From the NCBI RefSeq assembly GCF_016863195.1, contig NZ_BOOK01000024.1, forward strand, positions 62,001 through 126,000: DNA of 64,000 nucleotides, given 5' to 3'. Source of the DNA: Paraplanobispora takensis (GTDB lineage: Bacteria; Actinomycetota; Actinomycetes; Streptosporangiales; Streptosporangiaceae). Shown here piece by piece: positions 45,567 to 53,950 of the stretch. Numbering within the stretch: the first letter of the stretch is position 1; every line of letters begins with the position of its first letter. The position numbers and the translations under genes are program-made. The notes under the pieces were generated by a model, which worked only from the letters and a program-made list of their open reading frames with translations, was not told the origin of the DNA and searched no databases.

Positions 45567-46259
45567 TCAGCCGTCCAGCGCGAAGCCGGCCGCCGCCTCC
45601 GCGTGCAGCCGGGCGCTCGGCAGCAGCGGGACGGCGGTGTCCTTCTCGGTGATCAGGAGCTCGATCTCCGTGCAGCCGAGGATGACGCCTTCGGCCCCGT
45701 CGGCCGCGAGATCGGCGATGATCTGGGCGTACGCGTCCCTGGACGACTCCCGGAGCACCCCGCGCACCAGCTCGTCGAAGATCACGCAATGGACCAGTTC
45801 CCGCTGCCCGCGTCGCGGGAGGACCACCTCGAAGCCGTGGGCGGCCAGCCGATCCCGGTAGAAGGGCTGCTCCATGGTGAAGCGGGTGCCCAGCAGGCCG
45901 ACCTTGCCCATCCCCCTGGCACGGACCTGCGCGCCCACGGCGTCGGCGATGTGCAGCACGGGCACGCTCGCGGCCCGCGCCACGTCGTCGCTCACCCGGC
46001 TGAAGGTGTTGCTGCAGACGAGCAGGACCCCGGCGCCGAGCTCCTCCAGTTTCCTGCCGGCATCGGCCAGCAGCGCACTCACCTCGTCCCAGCGGTCGGC
46101 GAAGATGAGATCCTCGACGGTCGTGTAGTCGACCGACCAGATGAGGCTGTCGGCCGAATGGCTGCCGCCGAGACGCTCGCGTACCCGCTGGTTGATGATC
46201 TGGTAGTAGATCACCGTCGACTCCCAGCTCAGCCCGCCGATGAGACCGATCGCGCGCAT
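45567..46259 (-). CDS. aspartate/glutamate racemase family protein, YgeA/RacX-like broad-specificity amino-acid racemase
   Basis: About 230 residues, the same length as E. coli YgeA, with IGLIGGLSWESTVIYYQIIN at the start, the two catalytic cysteines in VLLVCSNTFSRV and VILGCTEIELL, and TRFTMEQPFYRDRL. The family makes D-amino acids by cofactor-free two-base racemisation and is known for broad substrate range. A GTG at 46295 would add 12 residues and overlaps the ligase stop as GTGA; the ATG at 46259 is preferred from family length. It is third in an operon with a ligase and a D,D-peptidase, so its product may feed peptidoglycan. Confidence 0.88.
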   Translation of the reverse strand: MRAIGLIGGLSWESTVIYYQIINQRVRERLGGSHSADSLIWSVDYTTVEDLIFADRWDEVSALLADAGRKLEELGAGVLLVCSNTFSRVSDDVARAASVPVLHIADAVGAQVRARGMGKVGLLGTRFTMEQPFYRDRLAAHGFEVVLPRRGQRELVHCVIFDELVRGVLRESSRDAYAQIIADLAADGAEGVILGCTEIELLITEKDTAVPLLPSARLHAEAAAGFALDG

Positions 46260-46291
46260 GGAACTCCGTTTCGCCGGCTTGTACGGGGTGG

Positions 46292-47248
46292 TCACGAGCC
46301 GCTCCGGGCGAACGCGAGGTCGATGAGGCGGCGCAGCAGGTCCGGGTACGGCACGCCGCCGGCGGCCCAGGCCCTGGCGTAGACGGAACGGGAGGTGAAA
46401 CCGGGCATGGTGTTGATCTCCAGCACGTGCAGGCGGCCGGTGTCCTCCTCGTAGAGGAAGTCGACACGGGCCAGGCCGTAGCCGTCGATCGCCCGGAAGG
46501 CGCGCAGGGCCAGCTCGCGCACGTCCTCGGCCACCCGTTCCGGCAGCACGGCGGGGATGGTGGCGATCTCGGCCCGGCTGAGGTACTTGGCCTCGTAGTC
46601 GAGCCAGTGGCCGGGCACGATGAGCTCGCCGGGCACCGAGGCGTCCGGGGCGTCATGGCCGCCGAGCACACCGCAGATGATCTCGCGCGCGGTCACGCCC
46701 TGTTCGACGACGACCACCCGGTCGTAGGCCAGGGCCAGGTCCACGCCCGCGCGCAGTTCCTCCATGGAGGTGACACGGGAGACGCCGATGGAGGAGCCCA
46801 TCCCGGCCGGTTTGACGTACATCGGCCAGTCGAGCGACTTCACCAGGCCCCAGTGGTCGGTGGTGGTGCGCCATTCGTGCCCGGTGAACCACACATGCGG
46901 GGTGACCGGAATGTCCTCCGCCAGGAACGCGCGCCGCATCGCGACCTTGTTCATGGCCACGGCCGAGGCCAGGACGCCGCAGCCCACGTACGGGATGCCC
47001 AGCGACTCCAGGTGCCCCTGGACGACGCCGTCCTCGCCGAACGGCCCGTGCAGCACGGGGAAGACCACATCCGCCAGGTCGCGCCGCAGCTCCACCGGCC
47101 ACCCGCCCCGCCGGTCGATGACGACGGCGACGGGCTCGTACAGGTCCCTCGGCAGAGCGTCGAGCACGGCCTGCGCCGACTGCAGCGACACCTCGTGCTC
47201 GGCGGACGGTCCACCCGCCAGCACGGCCACGCGTACGCGTTCGGTCAC
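46292..47248 (-). CDS. ddl: D-alanine--D-alanine ligase family protein (ATP-grasp)
   Basis: A 318-residue ATP-grasp ligase. It has VAVLAGGPSAEHEVSL at the start, HGPFGEDGVVQGHLESLGIP, the ATP loop YVKPAGMGSSIGVSRV near 158-173, the omega-loop element DYEAKYLS and the C-terminal LEINTMPGFTSRSVY. The tyrosine-containing EAKY loop is the D-Ala-D-Ala (or D-Ser) type, not the KGSEN type of D-lactate ligases. It is shorter than usual actinobacterial housekeeping Ddl (about 350), so it may be a second, specialised copy. Gene order places it between a D,D-carboxypeptidase and a racemase. Confidence 0.88.
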   Translation of the reverse strand: MTERVRVAVLAGGPSAEHEVSLQSAQAVLDALPRDLYEPVAVVIDRRGGWPVELRRDLADVVFPVLHGPFGEDGVVQGHLESLGIPYVGCGVLASAVAMNKVAMRRAFLAEDIPVTPHVWFTGHEWRTTTDHWGLVKSLDWPMYVKPAGMGSSIGVSRVTSMEELRAGVDLALAYDRVVVVEQGVTAREIICGVLGGHDAPDASVPGELIVPGHWLDYEAKYLSRAEIATIPAVLPERVAEDVRELALRAFRAIDGYGLARVDFLYEEDTGRLHVLEINTMPGFTSRSVYARAWAAGGVPYPDLLRRLIDLAFARSGS

Positions 47249-47362
47249 GATCGATCAGCCTTCCTCGGTGGTACGGAGACGGCCGGACCCGCCGCCGGGG
47301 GCCGGAGCCGGTCGGCCCCGTCCACTGTCGGCCGACCGTGTCCCCGCCTCGTCAGCGCCACG

Positions 47363-47935
47363 TCATGGTTGTGTCACGGCCTCGCCGGCATGGCCCGCGC
47401 CGGGGTGGGGCAGCCGTCGCGGCGGCCTGCCGCCGCTGTCCGGGCGGTACTCGAAGTGCCACCACTCGTTGTCGTAGATGCGGTACAGGTCGTAGCGGGC
47501 GCCGTGTTCCTCCAGCCAGCGCGCGCCTTCATGGGGACGCACGTCCAGCGCGACGCCCTTGACGTGGCCGGACTGCGCCGGCGGCAGCACGAGCATGCGC
47601 GCCGACGCCGGGGAGCCGGAGCGGCGCACCTCCTCGTCGAACATCCGCTGCTGGACGGCGGGATCGCGGTATCCCGAGGTGAGGCCGATGAGCTGACCGT
47701 GACGCCACAGCGCCCGGGTGCGCGCCGCGGTGAACGCGGCCAGGGCGCCGTCGGTGAGCCCGGTGAGGTCCTCGGCGGGAAATCGCATTCTCAGCGCCCA
47801 GCGGCAGGCCAGTTCGCGGGCCCGGCCGGGACGGCGCAGGAACGCCGCGGGCAGCAGGAACACGGCGAGCACCAGCGTGAGCACGGCGTAGAGCCGATCA
47901 CGGGGCCGAGCTGGGATCATGCGTGGCTCGTTCAT
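47363..47935 (-). CDS. D-alanyl-D-alanine carboxypeptidase, M15 family (VanY-like), membrane-anchored
   Basis: About 190 residues. An N-terminal hydrophobic helix (LYAVLTLVLAVFLLPAAFL) anchors or exports it. The M15 zinc-peptidase domain shows LTSGYRDPAVQQRMFDE, SGHVKGVALDVRP with a zinc His and Asp, and YDNEWWHFEY with the catalytic Glu and last His. The size resembles VanYn of Nonomuraea, a glycopeptide self-resistance enzyme, though orthology is not shown. Removing terminal D-Ala from peptidoglycan precursors would complement the ligase and racemase encoded downstream. The ATG at 47935 is preferred; a GTG/ATG further upstream adds 17 residues. Confidence 0.82.
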   Translation of the reverse strand: MNEPRMIPARPRDRLYAVLTLVLAVFLLPAAFLRRPGRARELACRWALRMRFPAEDLTGLTDGALAAFTAARTRALWRHGQLIGLTSGYRDPAVQQRMFDEEVRRSGSPASARMLVLPPAQSGHVKGVALDVRPHEGARWLEEHGARYDLYRIYDNEWWHFEYRPDSGGRPPRRLPHPGAGHAGEAVTQP

Positions 47936-48021
47936 GACGAACCACGATCGGCGCCGGATATGCGCGCGTTGTCCGCCGCATGTCACCGTTTCCCTACGGC
48001 GGACCGCCGAGGCGCTTGCGG

Positions 48022-49440
48022 TTACGGACCGTCGAAACCGGTGAAGCAGCGGCGGATCCAGTCAACGGACCGTCTGCGCGTCCGGGCGAGCCCGGCGATC
48101 TTGGGGTCGGAGTGCGCGCACAGCTCCTCCAGCAGTGCGAAGGCGGAGCGCACGTCCTGCGGCGGCGGCTTCTTCGTCTCCGCGTCCTTGGCGGTCCGGC
48201 CCGCGTCGGCGAGATGCCGTTCGAGGCCGAGGACGACACCCTTGCGGACCCGCGGCCTGTCGGATGAGAGCATCTCGCCGATCTCCGCCCACCTGCCCTC
48301 CCCCGCGAGGTGCACCACCAGACCGGCGGCGCAGCGCTCCGTCACGGCCGCCTTGCCCTCCAGGCCCGTGCGCAGTGCCGCCTCGGCGGCCGGCCCGGTG
48401 CCGGGGTGGCGCATGAGCCGGCCCAGGGCGAACGCGGCCTCCCCTCCGGGGTCCATGGTGAAGCGCCTCTGGCCCCCGTGCTCGGGCGCGTGCACCGCGG
48501 TGCCGCAGGCCAGCAGCGCCGACAGCTCCTCCACGACGTCGAGCGCCATGCCCTCCCGCCGGGCGAGGTCCGCCGTGGCCCGGCAGGCACGGTGCAGCAC
48601 GAGCAGCGCGTCGTCGGCGAGCAGCAGCCGGAGCAGTTCCCCGGTCGCGGCCCGGTCCAGGTCCCGCCCGTCCAGTGCGTCCCACACCCAGGCCTCCGGG
48701 CGGCGGCGGTAGAGCTCGACGGCCCCCCGGCCGTCGGCGCGGCGCAGGTACTCCCGTACGGCCGAGGCACGGTCGACGGCGGGCGGAGGCGGCTCGACGG
48801 CGGGCCCGTCTCCGTCGAAACGCGCGGAATCGACGACGGCGCCGCCGAACATCGCCCCGTCGAGCACAGCCCCGGTGAAGTCGGCGCCGGTGAGATCGGC
48901 GAGGCTGAAGTCCGCCTCCCGCAGGTCGGCCCCGCGGAAGTCCGCTCCCGGCAGCCCGCAACCCCGGAACGACGCGCGGGCGAGCCGGGCGCCGCGGAAG
49001 GTCACCGCCTCACCGTCGGCCCGGTCGAACGCCGCCTCCTCCAGGCCCGCCTCCTGGAAGTCCGCGTGCGACAGCAGCGCCTGCTGGAAGGACGCTCGGG
49101 GAAGGTCGGCCCGCCGCCACTGGCTCATCGTGGACTGCACGCCGAAGAAGGAGGCGCCGTCGCCGGTGGCGTTCTCGAACCGGCACTGGAAGAGCGTGGC
49201 TCCGCTGAACCCCGCCCGGCCGCATCGGGCGCCGGCGAAGTCGCAGTCCATGAGGTGGGCGTTGGAGAGGTTGGCTCCGGACAGGTCCGCCCCGGAGGCG
49301 TCCAGGAAGTCCGCCTCAAGGCGGGGCAGCCAGACGCCGGTGAGGCCGGGGTCCGAGGTGACGACGTCTTCGAGCCTGGCCCGCCCCCGGGCCGCCTTCT
49401 CGAGTTCCTCCCGCGTGACCGGGCGCCGCTCAGGGGTCAT
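48022..49440 (-). CDS. pentapeptide-repeat protein with C-terminal helical-repeat domain
   Basis: A 472-residue protein. Residues about 35-205 form a right-handed quadrilateral beta-helix of A(D/N)LxX repeats (for example ADLSGANLSNAHLMDCDFAG and ADLREADFSLADLTGADFTG). After a Pro-rich linker (about 210-225) a helical, HEAT-like region follows, with Cys/His scattered and no catalytic motif. Pentapeptide proteins such as MfpA mimic DNA and protect gyrase, but this one has an extra helical half and may act in protein binding instead. GGAGAACG precedes the ATG. Single gene. Confidence 0.85.
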   Translation of the reverse strand: MTPERRPVTREELEKAARGRARLEDVVTSDPGLTGVWLPRLEADFLDASGADLSGANLSNAHLMDCDFAGARCGRAGFSGATLFQCRFENATGDGASFFGVQSTMSQWRRADLPRASFQQALLSHADFQEAGLEEAAFDRADGEAVTFRGARLARASFRGCGLPGADFRGADLREADFSLADLTGADFTGAVLDGAMFGGAVVDSARFDGDGPAVEPPPPAVDRASAVREYLRRADGRGAVELYRRRPEAWVWDALDGRDLDRAATGELLRLLLADDALLVLHRACRATADLARREGMALDVVEELSALLACGTAVHAPEHGGQRRFTMDPGGEAAFALGRLMRHPGTGPAAEAALRTGLEGKAAVTERCAAGLVVHLAGEGRWAEIGEMLSSDRPRVRKGVVLGLERHLADAGRTAKDAETKKPPPQDVRSAFALLEELCAHSDPKIAGLARTRRRSVDWIRRCFTGFDGP

Positions 49441-49621
49441 CGTTCTCCGTCCGTTCCGGAACCGCACATCGCGGACCCCCCGAGGGTGTGCCGCGTCGCG
49501 TGAATATAGCAGTGACCAGCGACGATGCCTCTCGGCGAGGCCCCGGCCGGCCCGCATGATCGACATGCCCTCGGCGCCCGCTATACGATGCCTTGATCAT
49601 CGCGACTGCGAGGGAGGGCCC

Positions 49622-50407
49622 ATGAGTCCCGCTGCCCCCGTCATCCGAAGCGCCGTCACCGTTCTCGCCGCACTGGCCGTCGGCCTCCTGCCCGCGACCG
49701 CCGCTCACGCGCGGCCCGGCGGCCCCGGACAGCCCGGCGCCCCCGGGTTGAAGATCAAGGAGAGCCGGTTCCGGGTCACGGCGATCGGCCCCGGTTTCGT
49801 GCTGAAGCTCTCGCCGCGCGACATCGACGTGCGCATCGACGAGGAGAGGTTCGGCGACCCGGCCGGCGGCAACCCGATCGAGCGGCAGACGATCGACCTC
49901 ACCGGGCGCACGCTGCGCCCCTTCGAGTGCAAGAACGGCACGTACACCATCAGGACCGGCACCTTCGAACGCACCTGGCGGATCTCGCAGTTCGCCAAGC
50001 GGCCGCTGCCCTACACCGAGGGCTTCGCCACCGGCTCACCCGGCATCTTCACCCCGTTCGTCGGCGTGCTCGAAGGGACCGTGACCGACGCCGAGGGCAG
50101 GACGCTGCGCTTCCTGATCTCCGACCTGGTGCAGGAGGTCCTGACCGCCGACGGTTTCTCCGCCACGGCGCCGATCCACGGCTTCTTCGTCGACGAGAAG
50201 GGAAGGGTGCGGGACCGCATCTCGCTCATCGGCCGCTTCAACTCCGGACGCGACGGCCGGAACGCCGTCTACGGGATCGAGGATCGCGGCACCTGCCGGC
50301 AGATCGCCGATCTCCCCTTCGGCCCGGGCAGCGAGCGCGCCGTGGTGACGGGACCGCTCTTCGTGCTCCCGTTCAGCGCACCCGTGACGGTGCCCGGCCA
50401 CCACTGA
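49622..50407 (+). CDS. secreted protein of unknown function
   Basis: A 261-residue protein with a Sec signal peptide (SAVTVLAALAVGLLPATAAH, cut after AHA). The mature part is rich in beta strands and repeats the pattern GTYTIRTGTFERTWRI and VGVLEGTVTDAEGRTLRFLI, suggesting a beta-barrel or sandwich such as an allene-oxide-cyclase-like fold, which I cannot confirm. Single cysteines occur near 100 and 225 and could pair. GGGAGGG lies before the ATG. A TATACG -10-like box is at 49582. Confidence 0.7.
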   Translation: MSPAAPVIRSAVTVLAALAVGLLPATAAHARPGGPGQPGAPGLKIKESRFRVTAIGPGFVLKLSPRDIDVRIDEERFGDPAGGNPIERQTIDLTGRTLRPFECKNGTYTIRTGTFERTWRISQFAKRPLPYTEGFATGSPGIFTPFVGVLEGTVTDAEGRTLRFLISDLVQEVLTADGFSATAPIHGFFVDEKGRVRDRISLIGRFNSGRDGRNAVYGIEDRGTCRQIADLPFGPGSERAVVTGPLFVLPFSAPVTVPGHH

Positions 50408-50574
50408 GCCTCCCCGCCGTCATCCGCCCGGAGGGCGGCGCCGTACGGTGTCCCTCACGCGGATGACGGCCGCTCCGTCAGGAGACTGACCGGCACGCGC
50501 CCGCATGGTGACCCGGCACCGGCGACGGCCCGTCCTGTGTGGTGACGCCATACGCGGGAGTCTCTGGAACCGTG

Positions 50575-50598
50575 GGTGCCCCCTGATTAGGGGGCACC
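50575..50598. promoter_or_regulatory. perfect inverted repeat upstream of the nucleoside hydrolase gene
   Basis: GGTGCCCCCT (50575-50584) and AGGGGGCACC (50589-50598) form a perfect 10-base inverted repeat with a four-base spacer GATT. It is 27 bases before the GTG start. It could be a repressor operator or an RNA hairpin affecting translation; the lack of a U-tract argues against a simple terminator. Confidence 0.6.
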
Positions 50599-50625
50599 GT
50601 ACGGCCGGAGACGAGGTGGCGCCGC

Positions 50626-51531
50626 GTGACACTGGATCTGCTTTTCGACCTGGAGACCCAGGACCCCGACGACGTGCTGACCCTCTGCCTGGTCGCGACG
50701 CACCCGGAGGTACGGCTGCGCGCCGTCACGGTCACCCCCGGCTCCCCGGCGCAGGTGGGACTGGTCAGACACGTGCTCGGGCGGCTGGGACGCGACGACG
50801 TCCCGGTCGGCGCCGACGATCCCGCAACCGGCAGGGAGCACGTGTCGGCCTTCCACCACCGCTGGCTCGGCACTCCTCCTCCGGCGGACGCCGACGCCGC
50901 GCCCGCCGAGCTGATCGCCCGGACCGTGCGCGAGCATCCCGACGCCGTCCTGCTGACCGGCGGGCCGCTGCGCAACCTCGGGCGGCTGCTCGACGAGCAC
51001 CCGCGGATACGGCTGAGCCGCTGGGTGGCCCAGGGCGGGTTCGCCGGGGACAACGTCGTGGCCCCCGAGCACCGGCTGCCCAAGTTCGAGGGCCGTCTCA
51101 CGTGCCCGACGTTCAACTTCAACGGCGATCCGCGGGCGGCCAGGCTCGCGCTGTCCTCGGGCGACCGCTTCGGGCGGCGGGAGCTGGTCTCCAAGAACGT
51201 CACCCACGGCGTCGTCTACGACCGGCGGTTCCACGAGCGGCTACGGCCCCTGCGCGAGCGCTCCGCCGGCCTGTCCCTGTTGTTCGAGGGCATGGAGCGC
51301 TACCTGCGCAAGAAGCCGGGCGGGAAACTGCTCCACGACCCCACCGCGGCCTGCCTCGCCATCGACCACACCGCCGCCATCTGGGCGCGGGTCGAGATGG
51401 TCCAGGACGCGAGCGGCGCGTGGGGCGCGCTCCCGGCCCCCGGAAGCCGGACGTTCATCACGGTCGGAATCGATCACGAACGGCTCTTCCGGACCTTCAC
51501 CGGCGAACCCGCGGCCGGTCCCCCGCCGTGA
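50626..51531 (+). CDS. nucleoside hydrolase (inosine-uridine-preferring family)
   Basis: A 301-residue hydrolase. The calcium-binding N-terminal Asp cluster appears as LLFDLETQDPDDVLTL; further family segments are LTGGPLRNLGRLLDEHP near 105, FNFNGDPRAARLAL near 163, and the late HDPTAACLAID that supplies the active-site His/Asp. It cleaves the N-glycosidic bond of a ribonucleoside; the first motif differs slightly from DTDPGxDD, so specificity may differ. GTG start with a GAGG-like site. Its last 58 bases overlap the convergent MFS gene. Confidence 0.85.
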   Translation: MTLDLLFDLETQDPDDVLTLCLVATHPEVRLRAVTVTPGSPAQVGLVRHVLGRLGRDDVPVGADDPATGREHVSAFHHRWLGTPPPADADAAPAELIARTVREHPDAVLLTGGPLRNLGRLLDEHPRIRLSRWVAQGGFAGDNVVAPEHRLPKFEGRLTCPTFNFNGDPRAARLALSSGDRFGRRELVSKNVTHGVVYDRRFHERLRPLRERSAGLSLLFEGMERYLRKKPGGKLLHDPTAACLAIDHTAAIWARVEMVQDASGAWGALPAPGSRTFITVGIDHERLFRTFTGEPAAGPPP

Positions 51532-52844
51532 CCCGGTCCGGTGTGTCCCGCGCGGGCCGTGACCGTCAGGGCGAGGGCGGTCATCACGGAGAGCAGGACC
51601 CAGACCGGCGTGAAAGCGCCGGTCAGATCCCTGAGCAGGCCGAGCGCGGGCGGCGCCGCGACGACGGCGATCTGGTTGACGGCCATCGCCGAGCCGAGGG
51701 TGGATCCCGTCCTGCCCGGTGGTGCCGATTCGGCCACGTAGGCGACCCACGGTCCGTACCAGCCGATCCCGAAGAATCCGAGCCAGACGAACACCAGGCA
51801 GGCCGCCACCGGCGAACGCCCCAGGGGAGTGATGAGCGCCAGCATCCCCGCGGTCACAGCGGCCATGCAGGTCAGGACGGAGGCGTAGCGCCCGGACCCG
51901 CTGCGGTCGCTCCAGGCCGCCAGGCAGATGCGGCCGGCGGCGCCCGCCCCCTGGGCGGCCACCAGGACGAGGGCCGCCGTACCCGCCCCGACAGCCGTCA
52001 CCTCGTGGAGATGCAGCACGGTCAGGACGCCTATGCCGCTGTGCACCGTGACCAGGCTCGTCCCGGACAGGATGATCTTCACCGTGGCCGGGTCGCGGAG
52101 CGGCCGCAGCCGGGTGCCGAACCGCGATGCGAGCGGGACACGCGGCTGTGAGCCATGAAGAGCGCCGTCGTCACGAGGGACGCCGTCATCGCGAGGGACG
52201 CCGTCATCGCGAGGGACGCCGCCGCCATGAGGGGTGCCGTACCGGCGGAGGCTTCGGGCGGGCGGCCGACGGTAGAGGCCCATGAAGGCGACGGCTCCCA
52301 GCAGCGCGACGAGCGCGCCGGCCACGAGCGTCACACGCCAGCCGAGCGCGGCGGCCAGGGCGGGGAGCACGGCCGCGGCGAGCAGGCCGCCCAGCGGCAG
52401 GCCCGCCTGGCGGATCCCCATCGCCAGCCCCCGCCGGGAGGCGTCGAACCACGACGCCACCGACTTGCTGCCACCGGGCTGAACGGTGCTGTATCCCGCG
52501 CCCACGATCAGCAGGACGAGGAGCAGGGACCCGTATCCCTGCGCCGCGCTGCCCGCCCCCAGGCTCACGGCGACGACGCAGGCGCCCGCTCCGACGACCC
52601 AGCGCTCGTCGTAGCGGTCCAGCAGTTTCCCGGCCACCGGCAGGCCGGCCAGGGGGACCAGCTGGGCGGCCGAGAGCAACAGGCCCAGCTGGGCCGTGCT
52701 CAGGCTCAGATCACGTTGCAGGTGGACGCCCATCGCCCCGATGCCCTGCACGAAGAACCCGGAGGCGGCCTGGGTGAAGGTGGCGACCCCGAGGACGACC
52801 CACCGGTATCGCCACGTGCGGTGCGCCGGCTCGCCGCCGCTCAT
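51474..52844 (-). CDS. MFS transporter (12 membrane segments)
   Basis: A 456-residue major facilitator protein with HRTWRYRWVVLGVATFTQAA at the start and motif-A-like GKLLDRYDERWVVGAGACVV. The central cytoplasmic loop contains a three-fold GVPRDD repeat encoded by an 18-base DNA tandem repeat. It resembles nitrate/oxalate-formate-type carriers rather than drug pumps; the substrate is unknown. Its 3' end runs 58 bases into the convergent nucleoside hydrolase gene, so the two transcripts are antisense there. Confidence 0.87.
   Translation of the reverse strand: MSGGEPAHRTWRYRWVVLGVATFTQAASGFFVQGIGAMGVHLQRDLSLSTAQLGLLLSAAQLVPLAGLPVAGKLLDRYDERWVVGAGACVVAVSLGAGSAAQGYGSLLLVLLIVGAGYSTVQPGGSKSVASWFDASRRGLAMGIRQAGLPLGGLLAAAVLPALAAALGWRVTLVAGALVALLGAVAFMGLYRRPPARSLRRYGTPHGGGVPRDDGVPRDDGVPRDDGALHGSQPRVPLASRFGTRLRPLRDPATVKIILSGTSLVTVHSGIGVLTVLHLHEVTAVGAGTAALVLVAAQGAGAAGRICLAAWSDRSGSGRYASVLTCMAAVTAGMLALITPLGRSPVAACLVFVWLGFFGIGWYGPWVAYVAESAPPGRTGSTLGSAMAVNQIAVVAAPPALGLLRDLTGAFTPVWVLLSVMTALALTVTARAGHTGPGHGGGPAAGSPVKVRKSRS
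52167..52220. repeat. three copies of an 18-base tandem repeat in the MFS gene
   Basis: The unit GTCATCGCGAGGGACGCC occurs twice perfectly (52185-52202, 52203-52220) after one copy with two changes (52167-52184). In frame it gives GVPRDD repeats in the central loop. Confidence 0.9.
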
Positions 52845-52859
52845 CCGGCTCCCCGCTCC

Positions 52860-53032
52860 GGATGACGCGCCGCCGGTACGCCGGGTCGGTGACCACGCCG
52901 ATCACGTGCCCGACCCGGCCGTTGCGCGAGTGGGGGCCGGGGAACCACTGCTCGACGGTGCCGATGCCGCGGGCGGACGAGTTCGGCGACGTCGTCCTGC
53001 GACGGCGGCCGTACATCGGTGTGATGCGTCAT
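52860..53032 (-). pseudogene. remnant of a GNAT-family N-acetyltransferase
   Basis: Two minus-strand frames hold pieces of a GNAT gene. One starts MTHHTDVRPPSQDDVAELV, like an N-terminal GNAT strand and helix. The other, further on, reads NGRVGHVIGVVTDPAYRRR, the conserved strand 4 and acetyl-CoA-binding region. The pieces are in different frames, the middle is missing and nothing follows, so this is a degraded copy just upstream of the MFS start. Confidence 0.45.
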
Positions 53033-53058
53033 GCGGATCAGACTGATGTAATGGTCTT

Positions 53059-53583
53059 ATGCATCTCAACCCTTACGGCGAGGATGCCGTGAACCTGGCC
53101 GCGGACCTGGCCAACCGGCGCCCGGCGACCGCCGGGGAACTCGCGGACCGCTGCCGGGCCGCCGGGCTCGCGCTTGAGCACCCCGTCACGCCGCAGGACC
53201 TGGAGCGTACGCACGCCGTATTGGAGGCGTGGGAGAGGGTCGTCGACGCGACCGGCGAGCACGAGCGCGCCGAGCTGGTCAACCGCATGCTGGCGGAGTC
53301 CGCCGCCCACCCGCGGCTGACCGACCACGCGGGCAGCGGCTGGCACCTGCACTACCGCGACGACCGGCAGCCGCTCGGCTCGGTGCTGTCCGCGCTCATC
53401 GCGGTGGGCACCGCGCTGCACCTGGTGGGACGCGGCATGCACCGGCTCCGGCGGTGCGCCGTGACCGGATGCACCACGATCTTCGCCGACACCTCCCGTA
53501 CCGGGCGGCAGCGCTACTGCTCCCAGCGGTGCGCCAACCGCGACGCGGTACGCCGGCACCGCGCGGGCCACGCGGCCCGTTGA
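53059..53583 (+). CDS. CGNR zinc-finger protein with ABATE domain (putative regulator)
   Basis: A 174-residue protein. The N-terminal ABATE-like part (NLAADLANRRPATAGELADR) is followed by a C-terminal CGNR treble-clef zinc finger: RRCAVTGCTTIFADTSRTG near 132, then RYCSQRCANRDAVRRHRAGH near 152. The family is thought to bind DNA or RNA as stress-related regulators. The ATG lies close to a TAATGG/TTATG-type sequence, with no ribosome binding site. It stands alone, divergent from the GNAT remnant and MFS gene. Confidence 0.87.
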   Translation: MHLNPYGEDAVNLAADLANRRPATAGELADRCRAAGLALEHPVTPQDLERTHAVLEAWERVVDATGEHERAELVNRMLAESAAHPRLTDHAGSGWHLHYRDDRQPLGSVLSALIAVGTALHLVGRGMHRLRRCAVTGCTTIFADTSRTGRQRYCSQRCANRDAVRRHRAGHAAR

Positions 53584-53668
53584 CCTGCCGGACCGGGCGG
53601 CGGAGACGATCGCACGGCCGGACGGGAACAGGGCGCGGACCGGTCCCGCACCGTCGAAGCGCCGGTCG

Positions 53669-53950
53669 TCACCGCCCGGGGCCGTTCGCGTCGAGCTGCG
53701 TGGGCTGGACCACGGCCGTGGCGGTGGGGTCGGGCCGGGCCTGCGTGGGCGACGGCACGAGGGGAGCGGGCTCGGCCAGAGCCGTGGCGGTGGGATCGGG
53801 CCGGGCCTGCGTGGGCTGCGGTACGGCGGGCGGTGTGGCGGGCGTGGCCGAGACCGGGGTCAGCCCGGCCAGGACGGCGCCGGCGACGGCGGCCGGCAGA
53901 GCGAACTTGGCGATGCACACCAGGACGGATTTCACGGGAGGTTCCCCCAT
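53669..53950 (-). CDS. small secreted Pro/Thr-rich protein
   Basis: About 93 residues (88 if the GTG at 53935 is used, which has the better GGGGGAA site). A signal peptide (FALPAAVAGAVLAGLTPVSA) is followed by a low-complexity tail made of two near-identical units, SPTQARPDPTATAVVQP and QPTQARPDPTATALAEP, encoded by 36-base direct repeats at 53715-53750 and 53781-53816. The mature protein is probably disordered, perhaps wall-associated. No family recognised. Confidence 0.55.
   Translation of the reverse strand: MGEPPVKSVLVCIAKFALPAAVAGAVLAGLTPVSATPATPPAVPQPTQARPDPTATALAEPAPLVPSPTQARPDPTATAVVQPTQLDANGPGR
53715..53816. repeat. two 36-base direct repeats in the small secreted protein gene
   Basis: Copies at 53715-53750 and 53781-53816 differ at one base and lie 66 bases apart, a multiple of three, so the reading frame is kept. 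Confidence 0.9.

Noticed and set aside
46292-47248. D-Ala-D-lactate (VanA-type) ligase
   Set aside because: The omega loop reads EAKYLS, the tyrosine type of D-Ala-D-Ala or D-Ser ligases, not the KGSEN-type loop of D-lactate ligases.
50424-50438. small hairpin after the secreted protein gene (CCGCCC/GGGCGG)
   Set aside because: The stem is only six pairs with a three-base loop and is not distinguishable from background in GC-rich DNA.
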